Assembly: GCA_052174455.1 (NCBI GenBank) | Contig: JBQMRP010000030.1 | Span: forward strand, 169,020-233,019 | From: Arsenophonus sp052174455 | Lineage (GTDB): Bacteria > Pseudomonadota > Gammaproteobacteria > Enterobacterales > Enterobacteriaceae | Length of the DNA: 64,000 bases | Direction: 5' to 3' | In this document: in pieces, positions 1-10,999 of the stretch | How the letters are laid out: each line of letters opens with the position of its first letter | How positions within the stretch are numbered: the first letter of the stretch is position 1 | Notes under the pieces: model-generated | What the model was told of the DNA's origin: nothing | The model's input: only the letters and a program-made list of their open reading frames with translations | Databases searched by the model: none | Position numbers and translations under genes: made by a program

Positions 1-1850
1 TTATACTCTGCGATATATTATAACTTTTAGGAATTCACCAAGATAAATTAGAATAAAAATTCTAGAAAGCGCAAACCAGGTAAAACTAGGTAAATCAGGA
101 AGACAACATACGACTATCGTATTAAACTATTAATTTATCCTAAACCCTTTAAGGTTTTCTGGTTAAAATTAATGATGACAGACCGACTGAATTTTTATAA
201 TACCCTAAATGTGGCTCATATACCAATACGTCTAATTCGGCCCCAATTTTTTTAAGCACTCAGTATTATTTATTTTTAATCACGATTATCCAGATTTTTA
301 AGAATGCTTAAGCCAAAATTAATGATTTTGGATAAAGCTGCATTAAGGAGAAATAACTGACAGTATCTTTACAAATGAATTCATCACCTCTATGGAATTA
401 GGTGATAATAACCTCTGTCTTCTTCGCTCCCTAGATAAACATAAAAATAAGTGGACTGATAGACCTAACTAATACTTGTAGGATGACGATTTCTATTTTC
501 TTTGGAAAATATCTAGATGTATATGCAATCCCCTTCCTAATTAAACTATTTTTACTATTAATAAAACTGAAATAACTTTCTTAAAACATGGTGAAAATGT
601 TAATTTATGGATCAGTTTATACTGTCGAGGGAACTCTTGCTTGTAGAGTATTTTTGTGCCATTGGTGTGTTTGCATGCTATTGTTATACCTTTTCTTAAG
701 CTCTTCAACCGTCGTTTTTTGCTAAAGTTGTAGAGTTTATAAAATATTACAGTGTATGTTGCGTCAAAGCTAGCGAGGATTAATTAACATATCAGGTTCA
801 TATTTTATTCGACTGCAACTATTAACACATTACTTTTACTACTACTCATCTTATTTGGTCTGTTTTTAATAATAACTAGACGCTACTAAAATCTCTATTT
901 TTACCTGGTAGGCCGTCCTACAGTACCCTGTACTATTCTGCAGTGAACACGCAAAATAGAATATCGAAATTAGTATCTTCTGTCCCTTTACAGTTATGGT
1001 TGACAACTTAATCAATATCAGTATCTTCATTTCTTAGTTACTTGAGGGTGCCTGAATATTAAATATCCTGTATAGCGTTTGAACTATTCTTTAAAAAGAA
1101 CGCCAGAATGGATCTGGCGAACCCCTTGTCAATCCAATTGCTGCGTTAGAAATATGACATGATAATCACAGTAATCTTTTTCCTAGTTGGGGTATATTCC
1201 CACTAGGAAATAATAACAGTATTATCTGAAATCAGAGTACGAATATGTTAATGGAAGAAAACACTTCCATAAAGAACAAAGGTGAGGTGACATAACATGA
1301 AATACCTTAGACTTTAACCTTAAACGTTCCAAGGTATTTGTATTAAAACTCCAGCATTACCGTGAATGGAGGTGATCGTATATAATTATAGATAATCGAC
1401 TCAACAATACCGCAGAATCAGACTACCTTCCGTGATGCAGGAAGGTATGATCGAGTGCTATATAGTTATATTCCGCTAGACATTTTAAGATGGTGCGTTA
1501 CTTGGTTTCTTGTTGAATCCTTAATGAGGCAGATTATTAACAAGGGGGTGTATAAGGCGTTGTGGAGATAATGGCTAGAAAAAAACCGGAAAATCAGGAT
1601 TAGTTGTTCTGATAAAAGAATTCCTATATACAGATTCATACAAATGTATTCTGCGTGACGACAGGTTACTTTTATCAACACCCAGCTTGCAAAGCAAGCA
1701 AGGAAATTATTGTCAAAAGAATGCATAAAATAAAAACAATGGTTATTAACCGCAAAATCTAGAGTTAATATCTCTAAAATTATAGCATTAGTTAAAAGAA
1801 TACACACTCAAATAAAATTTCACTTACAATAGATCACAATAAACCCCTTT
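1..1850. other. Decayed DNA with no recognisable gene
   Basis: No reading frame here looks like a real protein; a 113-codon minus-strand frame at 1466-1807 has no family resemblance and is probably chance in AT-rich sequence. I could not match any relic to a known gene. The only structure that stands out is a run of short perfect stem-loops between about 900 and 1450, listed separately. Confidence 0.6.
908..1447. other. Cluster of perfect stem-loops
   Basis: Perfect inverted repeats lie close together: 908-921 (GTAGG/CCTAC, 4-nt loop), 922-934 (AGTAC/GTACT, 3-nt loop), 1101-1119 (CGCCAGA/TCTGGCG, 5-nt loop), 1179-1210 (TTTCCTAGT plus GGG pairing with CCC plus ACTAGGAAA across one bulged T), 1251-1270 (ATGGAAG/CTTCCAT, 6-nt loop), 1300-1339 (about 9 bp, AAATACCTT/AAGGTATTT) and 1424-1447 (TACCTTCC/GGAAGGTA, 8-nt loop). 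None is followed by a T-run typical of a terminator. I cannot assign this to a known structured RNA. It could be a decayed or live non-coding RNA, a relic of a repeat family, or chance. Confidence 0.45.
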
Positions 1851-1904
1851 CTATTTCTTTTTAGAAAAGGAAGATGGTTTTTTGTTTTTTTTAAAAGATA
1901 GATT

Positions 1905-2495
1905 TAATTTCTTAATCATGCACCATTGCCTAGCCTCTCTTAGGCTATTTTCGTTTCAGTCTACTGAAAGTGCTTCAGAGAGATCATATGCTTTTTTATC
2001 AAAAATCGCACTAGAGCTTAGTGAAAATCACGGGTGGATTATCCCGTATAATATCCATAGTAGAATTCTTCACCGTTTTTACACGTTTCAGATAAGGCGA
2101 TAACAATCAGCTGTTGAAGCATATTTAATTGCGCTGTTATTCCTGATCTTAGGCACTTTAGTTTCAACATCTCAAGTATTCATTTTTGTAAGTTCACTGT
2201 AGCAAAAAACTATTACAGGCGATAGTTTGCCGCCTATCGATAAGGTAGTATTTTACATGTTTGTTGCAACATGTCTTTGAGCTCCAACCTTCAACAGCGT
2301 TGCTATTAGTTACTTGGTAGCATTACAAATTAGTTCATGCAAGAGATGCAGGTAATATCTAGTTTCCTAGATACCTGCAGCATAAACTTTTTATGACACA
2401 TCATTTCTCTGATGTTGACATCATTCATGAAATCAATCAGGAAGGATACACCATCATCTCCGAAGCACCATGCACCAGACAAGGATAACTCATCG
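1905..2495 (-). mobile_element. IS256-family relic, 3'-truncated copy
   Basis: This aligns by eye with the longer minus-strand copies (for example 40925-41525). It keeps the upstream half of the transposase gene and ends at about 2466-2495 with the family's terminal repeat, here as ACCATGCACCAGACAAGG. The C-terminal half of the transposase (lower coordinates) is missing. Stops and frameshifts throughout mean it cannot make a transposase. Confidence 0.7.
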
Positions 2496-2499
2496 TTCA

Positions 2500-3585
2500 T
2501 ATTACACTAAATATTATCACTATCTTTAGCATAACTATGAATACAATCTAACAATAGATCATTGTTTTCTTATTCAAATATTTTGGCTAAATCATGGTAA
2601 CATTATAAGTAAGTTGACGTGCTTTAAGATCAAAAAATAGTCACAACTAACTCGGTATATAATATTCATAACCATTTATAATTAAACTATAATAGAGTTA
2701 CTAGAAATAAATGGTAGTTCATAATAAATATTATATTTAACTGTACTAAATGCTTCAGAGCGATCTTTTATATTTGCTTTTATTGATATTATTTTTACTA
2801 ATTTAGTTCATTTTATGAAAGGAAGTTCGAATAAAATAGCTTAAATATTGGTTCTGACAGATAAAAATCTTTAATCAGTTTTTGGTGCGTACCGTTGCGA
2901 TTTAACAGAGGCAGAGTTTATAAAATGTTAAGTCCTTAAGTTTCCAAGAAATTATTTATTTTAGTCAGTTTTTATGCTAAATAGATAGCTAATTCTTTCT
3001 AGTAAAGGTGTGCAAAACTTCTCGTAATGTTGTTCTAGTTACCACAATTAATTCTGTATAGCTCACGTTCTGCGGGTAAATTTGAATCTCATAAAAATGG
3101 TTATTCCAAATATTTTTAATAATATTTTCTTCTGAAAAATTAATAGAACTTTACCTCCCTTATAGTTATCTTTTTTTCTGACCTAAGAGAGATTTTTACC
3201 ATCATAAAATTAGATAGTTTCAGAATGAAAAATTTTTTATGATAACCGCGAGTTATTAGAAATACTAATTTAACTATAAAGACTTAATATAATTATCATT
3301 AATTAGGAAATTCTTCTTTTAATTTCAAATATAAAAACGTGGTATCTTACCCTTAGTTAATTTTACTTATATACCAGTTAGTATGATCCCAGATTATTAT
3401 ATAGATCTTCATTGTACAATCTTATTCATGACCCGATGAAAAGAGCTGTGATGGTAAAATATCATAATGATAAGGTCTCAGATAATCAGGTAAATACAAC
3501 ACCTTAAATCAGTGCTGCTCTTTAGGTCAGCAAAGAGCTTGCGTTTATTTTGCCTAAACGTTATGGCATCTTTGAACTTACCGGA
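2500..3585. other. AT-rich decayed DNA, no gene recognised
   Basis: No coding frame and no recognisable relic apart from the last 140 bases (about 3450-3588), which resemble 22280-22430 and are listed as a repeat. The rest is very AT-rich with stops in all frames. Confidence 0.5.
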
Positions 3586-3588
3586 GAT
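3450..3588 (+). repeat. Copy 1 of an unidentified shared sequence
   Basis: The stretch ending in TATGGCATCTTTGAACTTAC resembles 22280-22430, which has TATGGCATCTATGAACTTGC at the matching place. The two also share the preceding TCGCTGCTCT-like block. This copy is cut off at about 3588 by an IS256 copy. The conceptual product is unrecognised. It may be a fifth mobile-element family or a duplicated gene relic. Confidence 0.4.
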
Positions 3589-3589
3589 G

Positions 3590-4960
3590 TTACCGAATTT
3601 GGTGTATGACGATCATCAGGCTACGTTCCACTCTGATATTTTATCAATCTGTTCTCCATTTCCTTAAATTAAATGTTGTTTACCATCAAGAGTTAGCAGA
3701 TTAAATTCTCTGATCCGGTTTTAGTTTTTCTGAGCAGAGTGTAGCAGCCTTCAATACCAATTAAAAATATTATCTTTCTCGAAGATCACTTCTTCGCGCC
3801 TTTCTTTCATAACCTCGTCGCATATAAAGCTAATTCAATTGGATTTCATCGTTTTTATTGATTCCAAGTATGCTGATAAGAAATTCTAGAATGCTCAGGC
3901 GTTCCTGTCGCTCTTTTTCAAGCTTCTTAATCCGCTGCAAAATACTTTGCTAAAATCTTGCCAATAAAGCATCAAAGGATTTATTAAGTGGCATCGCAGA
4001 TTTTTGTACCCAGAATTTTTGCGGCTCAACCTTAACTTTCGATTACATTAGATTTGGGAATGAAGCTAGCACATTAGCTATTTTATGTACCAAACAGTAT
4101 CCATGCTGCGTATACTGGAATATCTTTTGCTATTGCATTTTAAAAACCAAGATTCCTCTTCTTCTATAGTAAGTTTAGAGGATGCAGTTAAGATACGTGT
4201 TCACCAACCATTGAAAAGTTATGCCCAACTTGCTTCTGACTTTCAATAATCCCTTTCCAAGCGTAGTTAGAACTCCTTTTATTCATGCAGTAATGCCGAT
4301 AATGAGTAGTAGATAAAAGCGATCATCTTGCCTGACAGAACGGTATGCGAAATTGCCAAAGAAATAAACAAGCAGTATCGTTTAAAGTATGATGGCATAA
4401 TTGCCTATGTTCTTCAAAGAATTAGTATTTCAATCTCCTGATAAAGTACCAAGAGATCTATGCTTTCACCAAGAAATAATTCCAGGGTTTTGTAAAATTA
4501 CCGTAGAAATGCTTAACAACTACTAAATCATGATAAAAACTCTTCAACATTTTGCACTCTTCAGATAAGAGGGTGATAACGAGTTATTGAGGTATATTTC
4601 GTTGCCATTACTGATCTCTGAAATTATATATTTTAATCTCAACACCGTCAATACTAGCCTGGATGATTTTTTGTGACGAATAATCATTATGAATGATGAC
4701 ATGACATCCGTAGACAAGAAAGCGTTCAGAATTTTATTAGAACCATGGCTTCTAGCTCAATCAATAGGAGGTGCCTATCAGATTCCTGACACCATTAGAT
4801 GACTTTATGCAAAATATCAGAATAATAGTCTCATTTTACAGATCCCTGTAGGATAAGCTTTTTTATGTTATATTATTTCTCTGTTGTTGAAATCATTTAT
4901 CAAATCAATCTGCAGACACGCTATCATCTCCAAAATTCCATACACCAGAAATAAGCATAA
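3590..4960 (-). mobile_element. IS256-family relic, near full length
   Basis: Both ends carry the family's terminal motif: TTGGTGTATGACGATCATCA at the left and ATTCCATACACCAGAAATAA at the right. The interior aligns with the other copies along its length, about 1.37 kb. The transposase frame on the minus strand is broken by many stops and frameshifts. Its right end lies next to an IS110 relic. Confidence 0.8.
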
Positions 4961-4979
4961 CTCTGATATGAAATATATC

Positions 4980-5945
4980 TTAATTAGCATTGATTTTATA
5001 AAATGTCTGATGCAGGCCCATTTCATTAATGAGCATATAGATGAATTATAGATAAAGGAATTAAGCGAAATCCTCTATTAGAATAATTTTAGTAATTGTA
5101 AATCTTGTTTTATTTAACATGGAGAAGTCTTGTGGAGTTCTCAATATTAGAGTTATGAACTGAAAAACTGATGCATAAATTTAGATTACTTCAATGTAAT
5201 TTCATCAAAGCGTTTATGATGGTAAATAAAAATGACGTTATAGACGTTCTTGCTATTTGAGTAGCGGTTCAACAATAAATAAACCGGGTTTCTATAAAAA
5301 GTGAAGGCTAACAGTCTGTTCTTTTTCTAAAATAAGATGTGCCGATATTTGATGAAATTTCGGACGCCCAGATAAACGGGCTATATAGATTATTATTAGA
5401 GTTTAGAAAACGGCACATAAGGGGGTCGGTATCATTAAATATGAGTATTCCAGAAGCGCTTGATCGCTTAAAGGAAAACCTGCCCCCGTCATTCCTTATT
5501 TTACTAGATTAAAGAGCAGTATCGACGACTTGGTAACTTTGATACTCAAACAGTTAACATAAAAGAGTAGCTGTCTATCTGGATAAAATAAAACTAAGCA
5601 TGTCAGTGAATTATGGAAATCCATGGCATTAAGCTGCTTATTACCACTGCTGCAATTACCACAATTGGAAATATTAATACGTTTCAGTCAGGGACGAAAG
5701 TTCTCTTTTTATATTGAGTTAGTGCAAGAATAAACTGGCACTGACGGAAAGGTATAATAGCTACTGGATATTAGTAAACGTAGTGATACCTATCTGCGAA
5801 GTTATTTATCTATGTCAAAGCTCTTTCGGCTACACACTGCTGGTTAAAAAGTATTTCCTTTAGTTTACAACCCACAAAAGTCGGCTAACCAGAAGCGTAA
5901 CAGTTGGCGAAGTAGCTAATAAAATAGTACGTACAGTGTAGACTT
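4980..5945 (+). mobile_element. IS110-family relic
   Basis: Plus-strand translation in shifting frames gives, in order, NKNDVIDVLAI (the NKNDANDAEAI-type motif), SIKSEGQQSVLF (the VKSEEQQAVL segment), IPEALDRLKENLPP, then TTIGNINTFQSGRKFSFY and ISKRSDTYLRSYL. These match the conserved C-terminal half of IS110/IS1111-type transposases (gIGNFK-GR-aAWLGL and ISKRGD-YLRtLL). Several stops and frameshifts interrupt it. It is the only copy of this family I found in the window. Confidence 0.8.
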
Positions 5946-7290
5946 TTTGTTTTTTCCATAATTTGTATCTACTATAAAACATATTAGCATTAGACTATTT
6001 TAAGTATTATTTTTAATAAACATTAACTCTTTTAAATATTAATAGGTAGATGCTAAAAAGTTATGTAGGTAATTGTAGTAATAATAAGGATATGGTAGAA
6101 ATATAAATTTTCTAAATCTGAATTATTTCTTTAACTTAAAGCTCATTATAGGATTTATATATAAATCAGCGGATTACATAGAGGGGAAAGGAAGGCCCGC
6201 TGCAACACCTGCAACAAAGTCGAATATAAAACTGCAACTGCCGTCAATGTATAAATTTCGGATATCTGAAAACAGTGATACGTTCATATAAAGATAATAA
6301 AATTGGTAATGAATAACTTCTTTAATCGAATGATTGTTAATCAGAATAGATACTAAATACTGATAAAAATAAATTAGTCTATACTTATTAAGATTAAGTA
6401 AGACATAATTTAAAATTTACAAATCTATAAGATATAGAAGAGATCAGTTATATGAATAGAAATAATTAATAGAAATAGAAAAAGGTCGGTGGATTGTTAG
6501 TTTTTCTAGTGGAATTAGTTCTAAATGGTGATTTTCCGAAAGTTTCTGCTAAATTTGGTCATTAATAGGAAAAGAAGGAATCCTAATTGGTGAATAGTAG
6601 CGGAAATGATTTAGTTAATTATAATAAAATCACAAATGGGGTATGTGTTCACCGTGATGGATTACCAGCTAAAATCAGGGGTATTTAAACTAACTGGATT
6701 TGGTATTCAATTAACAAAATTTATCATTCGCACTATTATTGGGATTATTGCGACAATAAAATTCTAGCTTAGCTTATCCAAATTGGTAAGCTAATATGCT
6801 CATTGTCGTGAACGGATATTATCCGAAAATTGCATTCTGAATTATTGTTGCTATTTGGCGTGCTAATCATATATTATTAGTTTAATATATTGGCGTTATA
6901 AAAAGCCAATATTTATCGTATTAGCAGGATTTATTGAACAAGGTGAAGCTATTGAAGAGAATGTAAAAAGTAAGTATAAAAAAGAAAATAATATTATAGT
7001 TAAAAACATATGTTATATCACTTCATAGCCATGTTTTTCCTCATTCATTAATGAATAAGGGTTTTAACTGATTATATTAGTAGTAAAATTCAGACTTATC
7101 CTAATAAGTTAATTAGGAAAGACTAGTATCATAATGATGAATTACCACTCAGATTGCATTTTAATATCATCCCTATTGTCTATTGTTTAATTAAAGATAG
7201 ACTGGTTTTATGGCAACAGAAAATGATAACTTGTATAAATAATAATATTAATCATACTATATATAAGTTATTTTGGTTGTAAGTAACAAT
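5946..7290. pseudogene. Unassigned decayed DNA, possible gene relic
   Basis: Between about 6480 and 7000 there are short open stretches on the plus strand that look like a broken membrane or secreted protein, including a hydrophobic segment GGLLVFLVELVL and later IYWRYKKPIFIVLAGF. I could not match them to a family. The remainder is AT-rich with stops everywhere. Confidence 0.3.
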
Positions 7291-7294
7291 AAAA

Positions 7295-7515
7295 AAGATA
7301 ATCAGAAGCGCTGTGATTCAAGAAAATAACCATTTCAATGTTATTTAAGCTTACTCTCTCGTCTATTAAGAAAACCTAACAGCGCCTCAGGGATTGAACC
7401 TGCTGTAATCCTGCTTGGTAAGCAATATCCAATTTAAATATAGAGAACAGATTTACGAAGTATCAGAGTAGAAGATAGCTTAATCACATACACTAAATTT
7501 GCTAATAACTTTACT
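7295..7515 (+). mobile_element. IS256-family 3'-end fragment
   Basis: Only the last about 220 bases of the element are present, aligning with the 3' ends of the copies at 27005 and 47158. It includes the C-terminal transposase region after AACCATTTCAATG and the terminal repeat CATACACTAAATTTGCTAAT. It sits directly upstream of the nfi relic and probably removed the 5' part of that gene. Confidence 0.7.
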
Positions 7516-7519
7516 TTAT

Positions 7520-7911
7520 TGATTGCTCGTGGAAAATTATAACATAAACCAGATCTTATCATGGTTGATGCCTATGATATTGCCAATCATCATCGTTTGT
7601 AGGTAGTTAGCTATTTAGGTTTTATTAGATATCTTAATGATTGGTATAGTAAGATCGTCTATTATGCTACCATGAGCTTTTAGATAAAATGATTGAAAGC
7701 TCTTAACTATTGAATGGTATTAAATAATAAAATTGGTTAGTATTTCTCGTAGTAAAAAATATGTAAATCACTTTATATTTTATCTAGGCAAGAAATTAGT
7801 TTAGATCCTTCACTATTATTGGTTAAGCGTTATATTAAAGATTATCGTTTACCTGAACTAATTTGTTGGGTTGATGGATCGTTTCTAATAGAGCATTTTA
7901 AATCAAATTAA
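7520..7911 (+). pseudogene. nfi: Endonuclease V (nfi) relic
   Basis: Endonuclease V cuts DNA next to deaminated bases such as hypoxanthine. Two blocks remain. KPDLIMVDAYDIANHHRL followed by SYLGF matches the [25 protein letters not shown] region, and PSLLLVKRYIKDYRLPELI followed by WVDG matches the C-terminal [23 protein letters not shown] region. In-frame stops and shifts separate them. The 5' part, with the first catalytic Asp, is gone or replaced by the adjoining IS256 fragment. The gene is followed by the yjaG relic and hupA, the E. coli order nfi-yjaG-hupA, which supports the call. The gene is non-functional. Confidence 0.85.
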
Positions 7912-8001
7912 ACAGAATTTAGAATAATTAAAGTTAAAATATGTGAAACTTATTGATTTTTAGGTAAACTTTGACGTAAAACATAAGTGAGTACAAATTT
8001 A

Positions 8002-8596
8002 ATGTTAAGAAACTGTCAGATTCATTTATTTGAAGTTAGCAAAACTAGATAGTTTGCGCATATTACTTTATATGGCTTATTTATGTGAGTAGATGTATCT
8101 TAATTATCAATTGTTTTGTAAACAAATGAGCTTTTTAAATCTAATACGTTATCGTATTATTTTAGATTTAATTTATGAACCCCTGATTATCAAAGGTATT
8201 AAAATTAATATTAATAATTAGCTAGAAAATTTAGAGGAAATCATTCTCTTACCGCAAATAATTTTGCTATATATATTGAGTTCATCCTATTATTAATTTA
8301 GGAATTATTTTAAGTTAAATAACTTATTCTTACTTAAGAGGATAAGTATTAGATGGTTTTATTGAAGTAAGTAAAATTTCGATTTGAACTATATAGTAAT
8401 ATAACTTGAATATGTAAAAGATGTTTAATTAAGAGGTAAAAGAAGTGATTACCATCGAAGCAGAATGGTATATTTAATGGAAGATTTAGCGTTTACTTTG
8501 TCGCTTGTGACAAACGTGGAATGTAGCGTTAATTAAAAAATTAAAATCTGATCATTGTGAAGTATGCTCAGTAATATTGGCATTAAGGTTTCCTAA
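8002..8596 (+). pseudogene. yjaG: YjaG (DUF416) family relic
   Basis: YjaG is a conserved protein of about 196 residues with no firmly established function, encoded just upstream of hupA. The relic starts at an ATG in line with MLQNPIHL-type starts. It then reads KLDSLRILLYMAYLCE, MYLNYQLFCKQMSFLN and RYRIILDLIYEPLIIKGIKI, each separated by a stop or shift, and ends SNIGIKVS before TAA at 8594-8596. These match LESWQHVTFMACLCERMYPN, FCKQTGFGD and RILDLIWETLTVKDAKV of the E. coli protein. Nearly the full length is still traceable, so inactivation was by point changes rather than deletion. Confidence 0.85.
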
Positions 8597-8767
8597 TTTC
8601 GTTCATAGTGTTTAAAAATGTGATTTAGTACTATAAATTAAATGCTGAATTTAATGCATCACATTCGCCTATACTAGTTTTTCAGCAAATATGAAGAAGT
8701 GCCTTTCGAGGCGTATATTAAGAATTAATAGTTCTACATATCCAATGTACTCGATGATATGCAAAAT

Positions 8768-8773
8768 GATAAT
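8768..8773 (+). promoter_or_regulatory. Possible -10 box for hupA
   Basis: TGATAAT-type hexamer GATAAT lies 21 bases before the first possible hupA start. No good -35 hexamer is seen 16-18 bases upstream, so this is a weak inference. Confidence 0.25.
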
Positions 8774-8793
8774 ACACTGTATAAGGATAACTT

Positions 8794-9090
8794 ATGAATA
8801 AGACTGTAAATAAAAACATGAATAAGGCTCATGTAATTGAATCTGTCGCACAAAAGGCAAAATTAACTAAAACTCAAGCTAAAAGTGCGTTAGAAGCAGT
8901 CATTGAATGCATTACAGATGCATTAAAAGAAGGTGAACAAGTTCAATTCGTTGGGTTTGGTACTTTTAAAACTAATTATCGTGCAGCACGTACTGGCCGT
9001 AATCCTAAAACAGGTGCAGAACTAAAAATTAAAGCTGCTAATGTACCAGTATTTATTGCTGGAAAATCTTTAAAAGAAGCAGTTAAGTAA
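8794..9090 (+). CDS. hupA: DNA-binding protein HU (HupA type)
   Basis: HU is a small nucleoid protein that binds and bends DNA as a dimer and helps organise the chromosome. The family arm and core motifs are intact: VGFGTFKTNYRAARTGRNPK, then the beta-arm up to AANVPVFIAGKSLKEAVK. Two starts are possible. The ATG at 8794 gives 98 residues, has AAGGA six bases upstream and begins MNKT like E. coli HupA. The ATG at 8818 gives the usual 90 residues. The first eight codons (MNKTVNKN) repeat the sense of the next ones (MNKAHVIE) and look like a small 5' duplication. I favour 8794 for translation initiation because of its ribosome-binding site. Neighbours are the dead nfi and yjaG upstream and a terminator downstream. 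It is one of few live genes in a decayed area, which argues for strong selection. The product resembles HupA more than HupB mainly through gene context. Confidence 0.95.
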   Translation: MNKTVNKNMNKAHVIESVAQKAKLTKTQAKSALEAVIECITDALKEGEQVQFVGFGTFKTNYRAARTGRNPKTGAELKIKAANVPVFIAGKSLKEAVK

Positions 9091-9110
9091 TTCAGTTACA
9101 AAAAATATTC

Positions 9111-9137
9111 AAAAGGGGTATTAACCCCCCTTTTTTT
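9111..9137 (+). terminator. Rho-independent terminator of hupA
   Basis: AAAAGGGG pairs with CCCCTTTT around a short AT loop and continues into a T-run, 20 bases after the hupA stop. This is a classic intrinsic terminator. Confidence 0.85.
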
Positions 9138-9639
9138 ATTAGTTGAGTATATCCTCGTTTACTTGGTAAGTAAACGTCTACTTTGTATTTGCATCAATCA
9201 AACTAAATTTCCAGAATTTAGTAAACTGGATTTATTATTGACATTAGTGTTCTTCAATTATAGCGCTTAAATAATCAAAAAAGCAACCATTAAGTAATCA
9301 TTATAGTATATAGTCCTTAGCAAGGAAAAATACTATCATTACTTTTTTAAAGTTTTCAGGATAAATTTTAACAAACTTAACACCAATCTTTTTGGATTAT
9401 AAAAATAAAGAACAATAACTAAGATTTGATAAAATAACTATATTATTTTATGCAGTGATATTATAAATAATAACAAAATCTCTTTAACTGAGAATTATAT
9501 TGTTCATTGGTGATTTTGAATTAAAGTGCTTAATTAAATTAATTACTATACTTATTTCAGATAATATCTATCTATACAAAGTAGCATTGATGTTAAGAGC
9601 AGATTATATCTGTAACACTAAAACATGATCTATCTATTT
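9138..9639. other. AT-rich intergenic DNA, nothing recognised
   Basis: No frame or relic is recognisable apart from being downstream of the hupA terminator. It may include the eroded 5' part of the yjaH relic. Confidence 0.5.
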
Positions 9640-9805
9640 ACCGCTTAATCTAAAAATTGGTTGCTGTGGGGAGAGAAAATCACTATAGATGACTTGGTCA
9701 TTGTTTGATTAGAAGCGCTAAAAGGCAATGAGTTATTGCACGTTGCTAATGAAAATTTCTGTATATGGGCGCTAATAAAAGATAAACTTTAAACTGTTTA
9801 TTTTA
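9640..9805 (+). pseudogene. yjaH: Probable YjaH (DUF1481) relic
   Basis: A short plus-strand block reads LEALKGNELLHVANENFCIW. This resembles, from memory, the C-terminal part of DUF1481 proteins (EAPEG-QLLLVA---FC-W). In enterics this gene lies directly downstream of hupA on the same strand, which is where this relic sits. Only this block is recognisable; upstream (9140-9640) is AT-rich with no clear gene. The assignment rests on one short match plus synteny. Confidence 0.4.
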
Positions 9806-9994
9806 AATAAAAGCATGCTTGATAACCAATATCGTTTCGATAAAAACAGTTCATCCAGGATATTTTTCTTGCTGATAAGCTATTTTATGCATTAAGAATT
9901 GCTTTCCAAGCGTAATAATACATAAAGGACACAGCCATTGACGATAATAACTTAATTTTTCTTTACTTCTATTTCGGCGTGAAAATTTTAACTA

Positions 9995-10995
9995 TGTTGG
10001 TAAAAAGTTGTTGGTAGAAATCTCTTATACTGTAAAGAAGGATTTCTACTCCATAGATTACCATGAAAGCAAATAGTCATACAGATCAAAGAGACTTTTT
10101 CTTTATTCGTTGCCAAAATAAAGCTTCATCTAATTAGATAGCTCGGCGATAATCTATCGGATAATATTGATTTATGCATTGAAGCAACTTATTTCACTTT
10201 ATCATGCTCATATTGTCACAGTGAATATATTGTTCACTGTGCACATTCATTAGGGTTACACTTATCTTTTGTTATAAAATTCTTTATTGCAGAAAAACAT
10301 TAATAATCTTATTAGAAGATTTCTGATAAAACTACATCACAAGGATAAATGGTTTAGTTATTTGCGATGCATGTTGAATAGCTGGACTTTACGGTAGTCA
10401 GTAAAACAAAGAAGCATTAATTTTTAAACAACGTTTAGATGTCTTCACTATTTACTTTCTTCAGTGAAGACATCTAACTTAAATGTACTAAGTAGTATTG
10501 TTGAAGTTAATAAAACATTTATCCTGAATTCTTTAAAAAGAATTGTTATATTCCACATAGGAAAGCTAGAAAACGCAGAAGATGAAGAGATAAAAGAAAA
10601 GAATAAATTATGGTCTTAATCGCTAGAGATCGAGAGAAGTAATATGAGCGATCAGACTCTTGAAGAGTCTAATGCAAGGAGTATGTGTTAGCCGTTTTCT
10701 TGAGTCAATCATTGATTAAGAGTTCATCCTTTTCTTGAATGGAGCTAAATGGTACGAAACTTTTGCCAGCGAGCATAAAATTAGTCACTATAATATAATA
10801 AGATTGGATAACTAAGTAGTTATTGGTAAGGAATTCTAAATTTAAAATTTGAATAATTATATTAGCCGATTATAAGCCTGTCTGAGTAGATTATATAGTG
10901 CAGGGTCTCTTATTTAAGAATTATCTAGCCTGGAAAAGATTGTTTGAAATCACAACAATTGAAATATAGACATGACTGTAAATTACTCTGGAGCA
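9995..10995 (+). mobile_element. IS1595-family relic, near full length
   Basis: The plus strand encodes, in broken frames, a zinc-ribbon start (YCHSEYIVHCAHSLG), then KDKWFSYLRCMLNSWTLR matching the KWFDYIQCLLEGLTLR segment of IS1595-type transposases, then VLIARDRE. The C-terminal end with an AWRRLFE-like block is more eroded. The left end GGTAGAAATCTCTTATACTG is shared with the other copies. It is inactivated by many stops and shifts. Confidence 0.75.
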
Positions 10996-10999
10996 AAGT

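Noticed and set aside
1466..1807. 113-codon minus-strand open frame
   Set aside because: No family resemblance, unusual composition, no ribosome-binding site, and it lies in decayed AT-rich DNA; likely chance.
1905..4960. Repeated blocks as a CRISPR array or satellite
   Set aside because: The repeats are 1.3-kb decayed copies of an IS256-type element in both orientations, not short regularly spaced repeats.
7380..7420. tRNA-like GATTGAACC stretch
   Set aside because: No acceptor stem or cloverleaf can be formed around it, and it lies inside an IS256 fragment.
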